Positions 54,880 to 63,655 are shown, counted from the first letter of the stretch. The stretch: 64,000 bases of DNA from Flavobacterium pokkalii (GCF_014596575.1 NZ_NASZ01000001.1:372001-436000), one strand, 5' to 3'. Numbers and translations are program-made. The notes: a model not told the origin generated them from the letters alone.

Positions 54880-55276
54880 GGGCGGCTAAACTTATTTCGT
54901 TCGTTTTTATCATCGCAATAATTGGGTCATTTAGTTGAATATTGAGTTGGTCAAAAGCATTTCGGGTAATGACCGAAGTAATTTTGCTGTTTTGAAATTG
55001 CAGTGTGATTTTGCAAAGCAAATTGCCTTTTTCAAAAGAAATGACGCTGCAATCCAGTTTATTTTGAAGGCTGATTATTCCTGAAAAATCTTTAGCCAGA
55101 ACTACTTCAGTTTCTTTGAAAATAATAGTTGCCGGATTATCGATTTTAAGGTATTCCGAATGTTCGGCGGTGTCAATTACAATAGACGTTATCGGGCAAT
55201 TTTGAACCCATATTTTAACTAAAGACAAACTGCCTTCGGTTTTAATTTCGGATATTTTGCCTTTTAAGATGTTCAT
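54872..55276 (-). CDS. stand-alone di-TOBE (Mop-like) molybdate-binding protein
   Basis: A 134-residue cytoplasmic protein of two tandem TOBE modules (about 3-65 and 70-132; KGKISEIKTEGSLSLVKI and CKITLQFQNSKITSVITRNAF). Such proteins bind molybdate or tungstate, either as stores (Mop) or as sensors. Here it is between modA and modB, overlapping modB by 8 bases. No DNA-binding domain is present, so it is not ModE. It is an extra member of the importer operon. Confidence 0.8.
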   Translation of the reverse strand: MNILKGKISEIKTEGSLSLVKIWVQNCPITSIVIDTAEHSEYLKIDNPATIIFKETEVVLAKDFSGIISLQNKLDCSVISFEKGNLLCKITLQFQNSKITSVITRNAFDQLNIQLNDPIIAMIKTNEISLAAHD

Positions 55277-55284
55277 TTAGAAAA

Positions 55285-56040
55285 TTATTTTTGAGAATAA
55301 CCAAAATACTTCAAAATCGTTTTGGCTTTTGCTGACGAAATATACTCATAAAATCGCTTTGCTGCTGCATTTTCTTTACCGTGTTTTAGAATAACACAGC
55401 CTTGTTGCAGTGCTGCGTGGCTTTTTTGCGGAATGATATAATATTTTTCACCTTCTTTTTTCATAGCTGGTGACAACACATCCGATAAGGCAAGAATGCC
55501 AATATCGGCTGCGCCAAATGCGGTGAACTGTGCTGCCTGAGCAATATTTTCGCCGTAAACCAACTTTGGTTTTAGTTTATCGTATAGTTTGTAATATTTC
55601 ATGCTTTCCACTGCTTTGGTTCCGTAAGGTGCGGTTTTAGGATTGGCAATGGCAATTTTTTTGATTTTGGAATCCAAAAGTGCGTTCATTTTTTGAATAC
55701 GCGGATCGATTTTTTTACTCCAAATGGCGATGTTTCCAATGGCATACATTTTCACTTTTGAAATAGCAAAATGCGTTTCTTTCAATTTTGTTGGGTAATT
55801 CATATCGGCGGAGAAAAAAAGATCAAAAGGGGCACCGTTAGCAATTTGTTCATAGAATTTCCCCGAGGAGCCATAGGAAATTTGAATGTTATCGGCCGGA
55901 TTTTGCTGTTGGTAAATTTTTACGATAGAATCCATCGCCGATTTTAAATTGGCAGCAACCACCACAGTCGCTTTGTTTTGTCCCCAAAAAGCAAAATTGT
56001 TCAACAGCAATAAAAGTAAAAAGACGTTTGAATTTTTCAT
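55285..56040 (-). CDS. modA: molybdate-binding periplasmic protein ModA
   Basis: A 251-residue solute-binding protein with a signal peptide (about 1-20). The start VVAANLKSAMDSIV and ISYGSSGKFYEQIANGAPFDLFFSAD (about 54-79) are the ModA signature, with the oxyanion-binding serine and threonine positions. It lies 6 bases after the outer-membrane channel gene and 8 before the di-TOBE gene. Confidence 0.93.
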   Translation of the reverse strand: MKNSNVFLLLLLLNNFAFWGQNKATVVVAANLKSAMDSIVKIYQQQNPADNIQISYGSSGKFYEQIANGAPFDLFFSADMNYPTKLKETHFAISKVKMYAIGNIAIWSKKIDPRIQKMNALLDSKIKKIAIANPKTAPYGTKAVESMKYYKLYDKLKPKLVYGENIAQAAQFTAFGAADIGILALSDVLSPAMKKEGEKYYIIPQKSHAALQQGCVILKHGKENAAAKRFYEYISSAKAKTILKYFGYSQK

Positions 56041-56046
56041 GAGTTG

Positions 56047-57426
56047 TTATTTTTTGAAATGAAACAATTCCGGTTTGAAAGTAATCATCAGATAACTCCA
56101 CATCGGGGTTAACGCGCTATTTCCGCCTTTGAGTGTTTCCATGCTTTTTTCGGCAGTCATATAGGAAAATCCAAAATCAATCATCGTAAAGCCATTGCAT
56201 TTGTAATGCAACGACAAATCGTTTTCAAAACCTAAATACGAATTGATGTTTTGATTCAAATTGTTATTGACTTTATTGGCTAAGTAAAACAAATGAAAAT
56301 CGGAACGCAGACTTATTTTTTGGTTTACATCATAAGTGAAAAATAAATACGGATTAACCAATCCGCCATTTTTTACATCAGTTGGAAAAGAAGTAAAATA
56401 ATCCATGTTTCCCATAAATTTCCAGGCTACACCGTAAAGTGGTACAAAGGATTTGGAAATTTCGCTTGCTTTGTCGGCATTGTCGCCACTCATGATTTCT
56501 GCTCCAAAACGTGTCGTTAATTGGTTTGTTTTCAATTGGATTTCCGGTTGGAAATAATAAGCCGAAATCCGGTTTCCACTTTGTAATTGACCGAATTGAT
56601 AGTATCCGCTTAGAGTTAAATATAGATTTCCTTTTTCAAAATCCAGTCGTCCGCCTGAAGTTGCACGGGTATACAGCGTGTTGCTGCTGGTTTTGCTTTG
56701 ATAACTATCAGCAGCATTTATTGTTGTCAGACTGAAATTTTTATTCAGTTTCGCTTTTAGATAATGAATATTTAAGAGTTTGTAATTGCTAAAAGTTGTT
56801 GGCGAAAAATCAGTATCAAAAATCCGCTCGGAAGTTTGATTGAAAGAAGTAAAAAATTCCGAATGAATTTTTTTATTGCTGTAAATCAAATTGATTCCAT
56901 CATGTGCTCTCGCTGCCTGACTCCAGTTAGCTGCTGAGAAAATTCTGCCGTTATCTAATTCTACTTTTTGACGACCTAATTTTATGGAGAAATTTTTCAA
57001 AATACCTACTTCAGCAAAAGCTTCAAAAACATTTAAAGAACCCGAAGTGGAAGTTTGTCCGTATTGTCCCCAAACCCGAATATCCTGAATGGAAGTGTGA
57101 AATTTAAACTGATTTTGACTGAAATCAATATTCAAACGGCTGCGTTGCGACGTAAAAAAAGCGGCTTTACTATCGTCGGTTCTCAATTGTTTGTAACCGT
57201 TTCGGTATTCTGTTCTGGGTCTGAATTCCAAACCAATGGCAAATTCTTTGTTTTCCGGAGCTGTTTTTTGGGAATTGGTCATCAGAGTTTCTAATGAATC
57301 AGCTTCTTTTTGCGTAATCAGTTTCTTTTGCAATAACAGATGTGTCAACGTTTTGGCGTCCTGAGCCATTATTTTTTCGAACGACAAAAAAGAAAGTAAA
57401 CAAAAGAATATTAGGGTTTGTTTCAT
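56047..57426 (-). CDS. alginate-export/porin-like outer-membrane channel
   Basis: A 459-residue outer-membrane protein: signal peptide (about 1-21), a short helical linker with LLQKKLITQKEADSLETLM (about 30-50), then a beta-barrel of the Alginate_exp type (GLEFRPRTEYRNGY, IRVWGQYG, LKLGRQKVELDNGRIFSAANWSQ). It opens the molybdate operon, with modA 6 bases downstream, so a role in moving molybdate through the outer membrane is likely by context. Alginate is unlikely as a substrate, as no alginate enzymes are nearby. Confidence 0.8.
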   Translation of the reverse strand: MKQTLIFFCLLSFLSFEKIMAQDAKTLTHLLLQKKLITQKEADSLETLMTNSQKTAPENKEFAIGLEFRPRTEYRNGYKQLRTDDSKAAFFTSQRSRLNIDFSQNQFKFHTSIQDIRVWGQYGQTSTSGSLNVFEAFAEVGILKNFSIKLGRQKVELDNGRIFSAANWSQAARAHDGINLIYSNKKIHSEFFTSFNQTSERIFDTDFSPTTFSNYKLLNIHYLKAKLNKNFSLTTINAADSYQSKTSSNTLYTRATSGGRLDFEKGNLYLTLSGYYQFGQLQSGNRISAYYFQPEIQLKTNQLTTRFGAEIMSGDNADKASEISKSFVPLYGVAWKFMGNMDYFTSFPTDVKNGGLVNPYLFFTYDVNQKISLRSDFHLFYLANKVNNNLNQNINSYLGFENDLSLHYKCNGFTMIDFGFSYMTAEKSMETLKGGNSALTPMWSYLMITFKPELFHFKK

Positions 57427-57460
57427 GAAAAATCTTTAGATGAAGTTATTAGTTGTTTTG

Positions 57461-57468
57461 CAAAAATA
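57461..57468 (-). promoter_or_regulatory. -7 promoter box of the mod operon
   Basis: On the minus strand the site reads TATTTTTG, a perfect TAnnTTTG, 34 bases before the channel gene's ATG, with GTTT about 16 bases farther up. It faces the leuS promoter. Confidence 0.5.
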
Positions 57469-57527
57469 CGTATTATTACTTAGTAAACACGGCCAGGTCG
57501 TTTTATTTCTTGTTTTCTGAAAATAAC

Positions 57528-57558
57528 TTTGGTGCAATCTACAATAAACGTAAATTTG
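57528..57558 (+). promoter_or_regulatory. leuS promoter
   Basis: TTTG (57528-57531), exactly 19 bases, TAAATTTG (57551-57558): a perfect match to the Bacteroidota promoter. It lies 64 bases before the leuS ATG; the leader contains tandem AACTTTG units (about 57588-57617). Confidence 0.75.
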
Positions 57559-57622
57559 CCAACTGAAAATCAACAGATAAAATCTTATAAACTTTGCAAC
57601 TTTGCAACTTTGAAACTTTATA

Positions 57623-60532
57623 ATGAAATACAATCCGAACGAAATCGAAGCCAAATGGCAACAATACTGGGCTGACAATAAAACTTTTGCAGCCAAAAAT
57701 GATTCAGACCAACCGAAACATTATGTTTTAGATATGTTTCCTTATCCTTCGGGAGCAGGACTGCACGTAGGGCATCCGCTGGGATACATTGCTTCGGATG
57801 TGTATTCGCGTTTTAAGCGTCACCAAGGGTATAATGTGTTGCACCCAATGGGTTACGATAGTTTTGGATTGCCGGCGGAGCAATATGCGATTCAAACGGG
57901 GCAACGTCCGGAAGATACCACCCGTGTGAACATTGACGGAGGTGTGGATAAAGAAGGGAATCAAATTGCGGGTTACAGAAAGCAATTGGATAAAATTGGA
58001 TTTTCATTTGATTGGGACAGAGAAGTGCGTACTTCCAACCCCGATTATTACAAGCATACGCAATGGATTTTTATCCAGTTGTTCAATTCCTGGTACAATA
58101 AAACGACGGATAAAGCAGAAGATATTTCGACTTTGGTTGCCCTTTTCGAGGAAGAAGGGAATACTAATGTAGATGCTGTATGTGATGATAACATTGCTGC
58201 ATTTTCGGCTGATGAATGGAACGCTTTCGCAAAAGATATTCAGGAGAAAATATTGTTACAATACCGTTTGACTTATTTGGCAGAAACCGAAGTAAACTGG
58301 TGTCCGGGATTGGGAACGGTTTTGGCGAATGACGAAATCGTAAACGGCGTTTCGGAACGTGGTGGATTTCCGGTAGTTCGTAAAAAAATGACGCAATGGA
58401 GTATGCGTATTTCGGCTTATGCAGAGCGTTTGTTGCAAGGTTTGGATACTATTGACTGGAGTGAATCTATCAAAGAAAGCCAAAGAAATTGGATCGGAAA
58501 ATCGGTTGGTGCGATGGTAAAGTTTAAAGTCCTTAGTCCAGAGTCCTTAGTCCAGAGTAAAACTGAGGACTTAGGACTAGGTACTAACGACTCTTTTATC
58601 GAAGTTTTTACTACAAGACCTGATACTATTTTCGGTGTTACGTTTATGACATTGGCACCGGAACACGAATTGGTTGCCCAAATTACAACTGCGGAACAAA
58701 AAGCAGAAGTAGAAGCTTATATCGAAAAAACAGCAAAACGTTCGGAACGTGAGCGTATGGCGGATGTAAAAACCATTTCAGGAGTATTTACAGGAGCTTA
58801 TGCCGAACATCCGTTTACAAAAGAAGCCATTCCGGTTTGGATTGGAGATTATGTGTTGGCGGGTTACGGAACAGGTGCGGTTATGGCGGTACCTTGCGGT
58901 GACGAAAGAGATTATGCTTTTGCTAATTTCTTCAAAGGTCAAAACGGAATGCCTGAGATTAAAAATATTGTTGACAAAGATATTTCGGAAGGGGCGTATG
59001 GCGGGAAGGAAGGATTCCAACTAGTGAATTCGGATTTCTTGAACGGCATGGGTTACAAAGACGGAACTCAAAAAGTAATTGCCGAATTAGAGAAAATCAA
59101 TCAGGGTTATGGGAAAATCAATTACCGTTTGCGTGATGCGGTTTTCTCCCGTCAAAGATATTGGGGAGAACCATTCCCGGTATATTATGTAAATGGTCTT
59201 CCAAAAATGATTGATGCGCAACATTTGCCAATTATCTTGCCGGAAGTAGAAAAATATTTACCAACAGAAGATGGTTTGCCTCCATTAGGAAACGCTGCTG
59301 TTTGGGCTTGGGATATTGAAAAGTTGTCGGTTGTGAGTTGTGAGTTGATAGATAATGTGACTGTTTTTCCTTTAGAATTAAACACCATGCCGGGCTGGGC
59401 GGGAAGTTCATGGTACTGGATGCGTTATATGGATGCAGCTAATGAAAAGGATTTTGCTTCTGCTGAAGTCTTGAAATATTGGGAATCAGTGGATTTATAC
59501 ATTGGCGGAAGCGAGCATGCTACCGGTCACTTGTTGTATTCGCGTTTTTGGAACAAATTCTTAAAAGACAAAGGTTTTGCACCTACCGAAGAACCATTCA
59601 AAAAACTCATTAATCAGGGAATGATTTTAGGAACGAGTGCTTTGGTTTACAGAATTGAAGGGACTAATACTTTTATTTCTAAAAATAAAATCAACGGGGA
59701 AAAGGTGCAAGCTATCCATGCAGATGTAAATATTGTAAATGCTTCTGATGAATTGGATGTTGAAAAATTCAAAGCTTGGAGAGAGGATTATGCTGACGCT
59801 GAATTTATTTTAGACGAAAACGGAAAATACATTGTAGGTCGCGAAGTAGAAAAAATGTCGAAATCCAAATATAATGTGGTGACTCCGGATGCCATTTGTG
59901 CGGAATACGGTGCCGATACCTTGCGTTTATACGAAATGTTCTTAGGACCATTAGAGCAAGCCAAACCTTGGAATACGGCTGGTATTTCGGGTGTTTTTGG
60001 ATTCCTTAAAAAATTATGGCGTTTGTATTTTGATGACAATGGTTTGATTGTAAATAACGACGAACCAACCAAAGACAACTTAAAATCATTGCACAAAACC
60101 ATCAAGAAAGTAACAGAAGATATCGAGAACTTCTCTTTCAATACTTCGGTTTCTCAATTTATGATTTGTGTAAACGAATTGTCAACTCAAAATTGTCATT
60201 CCCGTGCCATTTTAGAACCGTTGGCTATTGTGATTTCGCCTTATGCTCCTCACATCGCTGAGGAATTGTGGTCGTTGTTAGGAAATACAGAATCGATTTC
60301 AACTGTTCCTTTCCCAGTTTTTGAAGAAAAACATTTAGTAGAATCAGAGAAAGAATATCCGGTATCTTTTAACGGAAAAATGCGTTTTACAATCACATTG
60401 CCATTGGATTTAACCAAGGAACAAATTGAGGAAATCGTGATGAAAGACGAAAGAACTCAAAAACAATTAGACGGCAGAACGCCAAATAAAGTGATTATTG
60501 TTCCGGGGAAAATTATTAACTTGGTGGGGTAA
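57623..60532 (+). CDS. leuS: leucyl-tRNA synthetase
   Basis: A 969-residue class Ia synthetase, charging tRNA-Leu. The HIGH-like site is HVGH (48-51), the editing domain contains TTRPDTIFGVTFM (about 326-338), and the KMSKS loop is at 744-748. Two stretches look inserted: about residues 304-320 (SPESLVQSKTEDLGLG), encoded by two direct copies of AGTCCTTAGTCCAG and an inverted relative, and about 567-576 (KLSVVSCELI), encoded by GTTGTGAGTTGTGAGTTG-type sequence common in intergenic repeats. Both remain in frame, so the enzyme should be functional. A strong terminator follows. Confidence 0.97.
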   Translation: MKYNPNEIEAKWQQYWADNKTFAAKNDSDQPKHYVLDMFPYPSGAGLHVGHPLGYIASDVYSRFKRHQGYNVLHPMGYDSFGLPAEQYAIQTGQRPEDTTRVNIDGGVDKEGNQIAGYRKQLDKIGFSFDWDREVRTSNPDYYKHTQWIFIQLFNSWYNKTTDKAEDISTLVALFEEEGNTNVDAVCDDNIAAFSADEWNAFAKDIQEKILLQYRLTYLAETEVNWCPGLGTVLANDEIVNGVSERGGFPVVRKKMTQWSMRISAYAERLLQGLDTIDWSESIKESQRNWIGKSVGAMVKFKVLSPESLVQSKTEDLGLGTNDSFIEVFTTRPDTIFGVTFMTLAPEHELVAQITTAEQKAEVEAYIEKTAKRSERERMADVKTISGVFTGAYAEHPFTKEAIPVWIGDYVLAGYGTGAVMAVPCGDERDYAFANFFKGQNGMPEIKNIVDKDISEGAYGGKEGFQLVNSDFLNGMGYKDGTQKVIAELEKINQGYGKINYRLRDAVFSRQRYWGEPFPVYYVNGLPKMIDAQHLPIILPEVEKYLPTEDGLPPLGNAAVWAWDIEKLSVVSCELIDNVTVFPLELNTMPGWAGSSWYWMRYMDAANEKDFASAEVLKYWESVDLYIGGSEHATGHLLYSRFWNKFLKDKGFAPTEEPFKKLINQGMILGTSALVYRIEGTNTFISKNKINGEKVQAIHADVNIVNASDELDVEKFKAWREDYADAEFILDENGKYIVGREVEKMSKSKYNVVTPDAICAEYGADTLRLYEMFLGPLEQAKPWNTAGISGVFGFLKKLWRLYFDDNGLIVNNDEPTKDNLKSLHKTIKKVTEDIENFSFNTSVSQFMICVNELSTQNCHSRAILEPLAIVISPYAPHIAEELWSLLGNTESISTVPFPVFEEKHLVESEKEYPVSFNGKMRFTITLPLDLTKEQIEEIVMKDERTQKQLDGRTPNKVIIVPGKIINLVG
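58528..58581. repeat. repeat inside leuS
   Basis: AGTCCTTAGTCCAG occurs at 58528-58541 and again at 58542-58555, followed by GGACTTAGGACTAG, an imperfect inverse (58568-58581). It can form a hairpin and encodes a low-similarity insertion in the editing domain. Confidence 0.75.
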
Positions 60533-60550
60533 TTTCAATTCCAATATCAA

Positions 60551-60566
60551 TCCCGAAGTTTCGGGA
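60551..60566. repeat. palindrome TCCCGAAGTTTCGGGA
   Basis: Near-perfect 16-bp palindrome 19 bases after leuS, related to the copy at 48000. Flanked by CAATTTCAAT-type simple repeats. Confidence 0.7.
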
Positions 60567-60601
60567 CAATGGCAATTTCAATCGTCAATGATTAAATAGA
60601 T

Positions 60602-60656
60602 AAAATTCCAAATTCCAATAACAAAACGTTAATTGGGATTTGGAATTTTTGTTTTT
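60602..60656 (+). terminator. terminator of leuS
   Basis: AAATTCCAAATTCC pairs with GGGATTTGGAATTT (one mismatch) and is followed by a T-rich tract TTGTTTTTG, 70 bases after the leuS stop. Confidence 0.7.
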
Positions 60657-60783
60657 GATATTTCTTATTGCCATTGCCATTGAAATTGTATTTTTTTTAA
60701 CAGCTGTCAAATTGGCATTTTTGTAATTTGGTTTAGAATTTGCGGATTCTATTTAAAATTTGAAACTAAAAATATAAACAGAT

Positions 60784-61473
60784 ATGGGAAGTGGTTATTT
60801 AATTCTGGCTGGAGCTATTATGCTGTTCAGCTGGTTAGTAAGTTCAAGATTAAAGAGTAAGTTTGAGCATTATTCGCAATTGCATTTGCAAAACAACATG
60901 AGTGGTGCTGAGATTGCTACTAAAATGCTTCACGACAACGGCATTTATGATGTGAAAGTGATTTCGACTCCGGGACAATTAACGGATCATTATAATCCGG
61001 TTGATAAAACAGTAAATCTGAGTGAATCTGTGTATAATCAGCGTAATGCGGCTGCGGCTGCGGTAGCGGCACACGAATGCGGTCATGCTGTACAACATGC
61101 CCGTGGTTACGAGTGGCTGACGATGCGTTCTAAATTAGTGCCTTTTGTTAATGTGGCTTCGTCTTTTATGCAATGGATTTTATTGGCGGGGATTTTGTTG
61201 TTGAAAACCTTTCCGGGCTTGTTGCTTTTTGGAATCATTTTGTTTGCTACAACTACCTTATTTTCGATTATAACTTTACCAGTAGAATATGATGCCAGTA
61301 ATCGTGCTTTGGCCTGGTTAAAAACTAAAAACATGTTGAATCCTGCCGAATATGCAGGAGCAGAAGATTCGTTAAAATGGGCTGCAAGAACGTATGTGGT
61401 AGCGGCTTTGGGATCCATTGCGACCTTGTTGTATTATCTTTCTATTTATTTAGGAGGAAGTAGGAGAGAGTAA
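60784..61473 (+). CDS. zinc-dependent membrane peptidase (YugP-type)
   Basis: A 229-residue protein of the Zn_peptidase_2 (PF04298) family. The metal-binding site is HECGH (97-101), in AAHECGHAVQHARG, with a further glutamate expected near PVEYDASNRAL (about 165-175). Membrane helices occur at about 3-22, 118-135, 140-162 and 200-218. The family's substrates are unknown. It stands alone with a bidirectional terminator downstream. Confidence 0.88.
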   Translation: MGSGYLILAGAIMLFSWLVSSRLKSKFEHYSQLHLQNNMSGAEIATKMLHDNGIYDVKVISTPGQLTDHYNPVDKTVNLSESVYNQRNAAAAAVAAHECGHAVQHARGYEWLTMRSKLVPFVNVASSFMQWILLAGILLLKTFPGLLLFGIILFATTTLFSIITLPVEYDASNRALAWLKTKNMLNPAEYAGAEDSLKWAARTYVVAALGSIATLLYYLSIYLGGSRRE

Positions 61474-61535
61474 AATTTCAATTTCAATGAAAATGTTTTT
61501 GTAAAGATTGATTTAGTTGTATTCGATAATAATAA

Positions 61536-61586
61536 AAAATCCAAAATTCCAATTAACGTTTTGTTGTTGAATTTTGGATTTTTTAT
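61536..61586. terminator. bidirectional terminator after the zinc peptidase gene
   Basis: AAAATCCAAAATTC (61536-61549) and GAATTTTGGATTTT (61569-61582) form a perfect 14-bp stem with A and T runs on both flanks, between two converging genes. Its sequence resembles the leuS terminator. Confidence 0.75.
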
Positions 61587-61624
61587 TGTTATTGACCATT
61601 GCAATTGTCATTGCTATTGTTACT

Positions 61625-61978
61625 TTATTCAGGCATGTTTTGTTTTTGCCAGTTCACTAAAACAGCTACCTGATCTTCTGTTAATGACGGTTTTTTGTTT
61701 ACCGGAGGCATAAACTTACGATTGTCCTGAGGTAAAGTTACTCTTTCCAGTATAGCGCCGATGTGTGTTTTGACCTGTTCGTAATTCTCAAATGGTTCTT
61801 TTCTTCCTTGTGGCGGCATGTGGCAAGGTGTACAATTAGTAGTAATGATAGGTTTTACATCGTTAGTGTAAGTAATTTTTTTAACATCAACATAATCTTT
61901 GTTTTTTTTGGCCGAACTACAATTGCTAAGTACAGCTGCTAAAGGAAGCATCAATGCAATAATCTTGAATTTGTTCAT
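61625..61978 (-). CDS. c-type cytochrome-like lipoprotein
   Basis: A 117-residue lipoprotein (lipobox LSNC, C20) with one haem-binding site CTPCH (49-53) and a later methionine in RKFMPPVNK that could be the second ligand. The pattern TNDVKPIITTNCTPCHMPPQG is that of cytochrome domains attached to secreted oxidoreductases in Bacteroidota. It would sit in the periplasm or on the outer membrane; electron partners are unknown. No cytochrome maturation genes are nearby. Confidence 0.85.
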   Translation of the reverse strand: MNKFKIIALMLPLAAVLSNCSSAKKNKDYVDVKKITYTNDVKPIITTNCTPCHMPPQGRKEPFENYEQVKTHIGAILERVTLPQDNRKFMPPVNKKPSLTEDQVAVLVNWQKQNMPE

Positions 61979-62072
61979 AAATTTAATATTAAAGTTGGTT
62001 TTGTTTTTAAGACCTTAAAAAAGGATTTGGGTTTAATTTGATTTTAAAATTAATTGGATAACCGGAATAAAA

Positions 62073-62096
62073 AAAGCCGCGAGTTTCGCGGCTTAA
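62073..62096 (-). terminator. terminator of hemD
   Basis: AAGCCGCGA / TCGCGGCTT form a 9-bp stem with a 3-base loop; on the minus strand a T run (TTTTTTATTCC) follows. It is 21 bases after the hemD stop. Confidence 0.85.
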
Positions 62097-62116
62097 ATAT
62101 ATGTAAAAGGAAGCTG

Positions 62117-62866
62117 TTATTTAGCTTTATTCACTTCATTAATGTATTTTTCCAAAGCCATTGTCATCGATGGGGTTCCCGGAGCAGGAGCCATGATGTC
62201 TACTCTTAAACCGTGATCCAGAGCTTCTTTTTGAGTTGTTGGTCCAAAAACAGCAATTCTAGTGTTATTTTGTTTGAAATCAGGGAAGTTTTTGTATAAA
62301 GATTTGATTCCGGTTGGACTAAAGAAAGCCAAAACATCATAGTAAACATCGGCTAAATCAGATAAGTCACTCATTACTGTTCTGTAAAAAGTAGCCTGAG
62401 TCCAGTCTACTTTTAAGTTGTTTAAAGTTTGTGGCGCGTCTGCATTTAATTGGTCGGAAGCCGGTAATAAGAATTTCTCGTCTTTGTATTTTTTAATCAA
62501 AGGCGCCATGTCGGCAAAATCTTTTGCACCCACATATATTTTACGTTTTCTGTACACCACATATTTCTGTAAGTAGAAAGCAATAGCTTCTGACTGACAA
62601 AAATATTTTAAGCCTTCCGGAACTTTAAAACGCATTTCTTCGGCAACCCTGAAAAAATGATCCACAGCATTTCTACTGGTTAAAATAATAGCAGAAAAAT
62701 TGTTGAGATCAATTTTTTGAAGTCTAATTTCTTTCGCACTAACGCCTTCTATGTGAATAAAAGGGCGGAAATCAATTTTGATTTTGTGTTTTTGTTGGAG
62801 TTCAAAGTAAGGTGAGTTCTCTACTTTAGGCTCTGGTTGCGATACCAAAATTGTTTTCACTTTCAT
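62117..62866 (-). CDS. hemD: uroporphyrinogen-III synthase
   Basis: A 249-residue HemD-type enzyme, cyclising hydroxymethylbilane in haem biosynthesis. Weakly conserved as a family; recognised by the start VKTILVSQPEPKVENSPYFEL, IILTSRNAVDHFFRV and the C-terminal DVLAFFSPTGIKSLYKNFPDF and IAVFGPTTQKEALDHGLRVDI (about 175-230). It is 13 bases after the DUF4271 gene on the same strand, the usual Bacteroidota pair. Confidence 0.9.
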   Translation of the reverse strand: MKVKTILVSQPEPKVENSPYFELQQKHKIKIDFRPFIHIEGVSAKEIRLQKIDLNNFSAIILTSRNAVDHFFRVAEEMRFKVPEGLKYFCQSEAIAFYLQKYVVYRKRKIYVGAKDFADMAPLIKKYKDEKFLLPASDQLNADAPQTLNNLKVDWTQATFYRTVMSDLSDLADVYYDVLAFFSPTGIKSLYKNFPDFKQNNTRIAVFGPTTQKEALDHGLRVDIMAPAPGTPSMTMALEKYINEVNKAK

Positions 62867-62879
62867 ATTTTAACATTTA

Positions 62880-63551
62880 CTAAGCGCTCCCTTTTGTAAA
62901 CAAATAATACATGAAAAAATAGGGAGCTATTTCGAGAGTGCAAAGATACAAAATAAAATAAAACAACTTACCGAATATTACATTTTGATATTTTTTTATC
63001 GAAAGTGCATAAGTCAGTATGCTAAGTCCCAGAATTATTGCAATGATAGTAATTGGAATATGTTGGGAAACAGTGTTGTGGTAAAATAAAATGATGTTTA
63101 TCGGTAAAATTATAATTCCGATATAGGTTCTGTAAGTTATTTTTTGGAGGTTAAATTGCTCCATAAATTCCTCAATATTGAAGGTGGTGGCAATTATTTT
63201 TTCGACTAAAAATTTTGATAAAATAAAAAAGATCAAAAAAGTGATAATTTGGATGTAGAGCAACCAGTCGGTTTTAGAGGCGTAGCCAAATATATTTAGC
63301 GAAATTTGAATAAAAAAAGCGAATGAGATGACCTGTACAAAGAATAAAGAAATGGTAAAGCTGCTTTTGAGCTGGCTGCTGTCGCGATAGACTTTGGAAT
63401 ATTTATCGGAGAAAATTAAATTGATAAAATCGCCAAAACGGGTTTCGTTAAATGATTTTGTAATGGCAATGATAGCAAAGGCTAAAACGAACAAAGCAGT
63501 TGCCCAGTCTTTGTTTTCGGTAATTCTCGGATGTAGGAGATATTCAGTCAT
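62880..63551 (-). CDS. DUF4271 membrane protein
   Basis: A 223-residue integral membrane protein with about six helices (about 18-35, 66-88, 95-115, 140-160, 168-185 and 200-218). It starts MTEYLLHPRITENKDWATALF and resembles DUF4271, consistently next to hemD in Bacteroidota; its function is unknown. The divergent GT2 gene begins 104 bases away. Confidence 0.85.
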   Translation of the reverse strand: MTEYLLHPRITENKDWATALFVLAFAIIAITKSFNETRFGDFINLIFSDKYSKVYRDSSQLKSSFTISLFFVQVISFAFFIQISLNIFGYASKTDWLLYIQIITFLIFFILSKFLVEKIIATTFNIEEFMEQFNLQKITYRTYIGIIILPINIILFYHNTVSQHIPITIIAIILGLSILTYALSIKKYQNVIFGKLFYFILYLCTLEIAPYFFMYYLFTKGSA

Positions 63552-63558
63552 AGTGGAG

Positions 63559-63566
63559 CAAAATTA
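63559..63566 (-). promoter_or_regulatory. -7 promoter box of the DUF4271-hemD operon
   Basis: On the minus strand the site reads TAATTTTG, a perfect TAnnTTTG, but only 7 bases before the ATG, giving an almost leaderless transcript; low to moderate support. Confidence 0.35.
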
Positions 63567-63628
63567 GTAAAATTTTGAATCAATATTTTTATTATAGTAT
63601 TATTATGATTCAAATGCCATAAAAAGGT

Positions 63629-63636
63629 TATTTTTG
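63629..63636 (+). promoter_or_regulatory. -7 promoter box of the GT2 gene
   Basis: TATTTTTG, a perfect TAnnTTTG match, 19 bases before the ATG at 63656. The -33 box is not evident. Confidence 0.45.
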
Positions 63637-63655
63637 CGGTGAAATTTCCAGAAAT

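Noticed and set aside
57427..57622. Moco riboswitch before the molybdate operon
   Set aside because: The promoter box is 34 bases from the start codon, leaving no room for a structured leader.
57436..57696. 86-codon minus-strand frame
   Set aside because: It overlaps the leuS start and both facing promoters; no coding signal.
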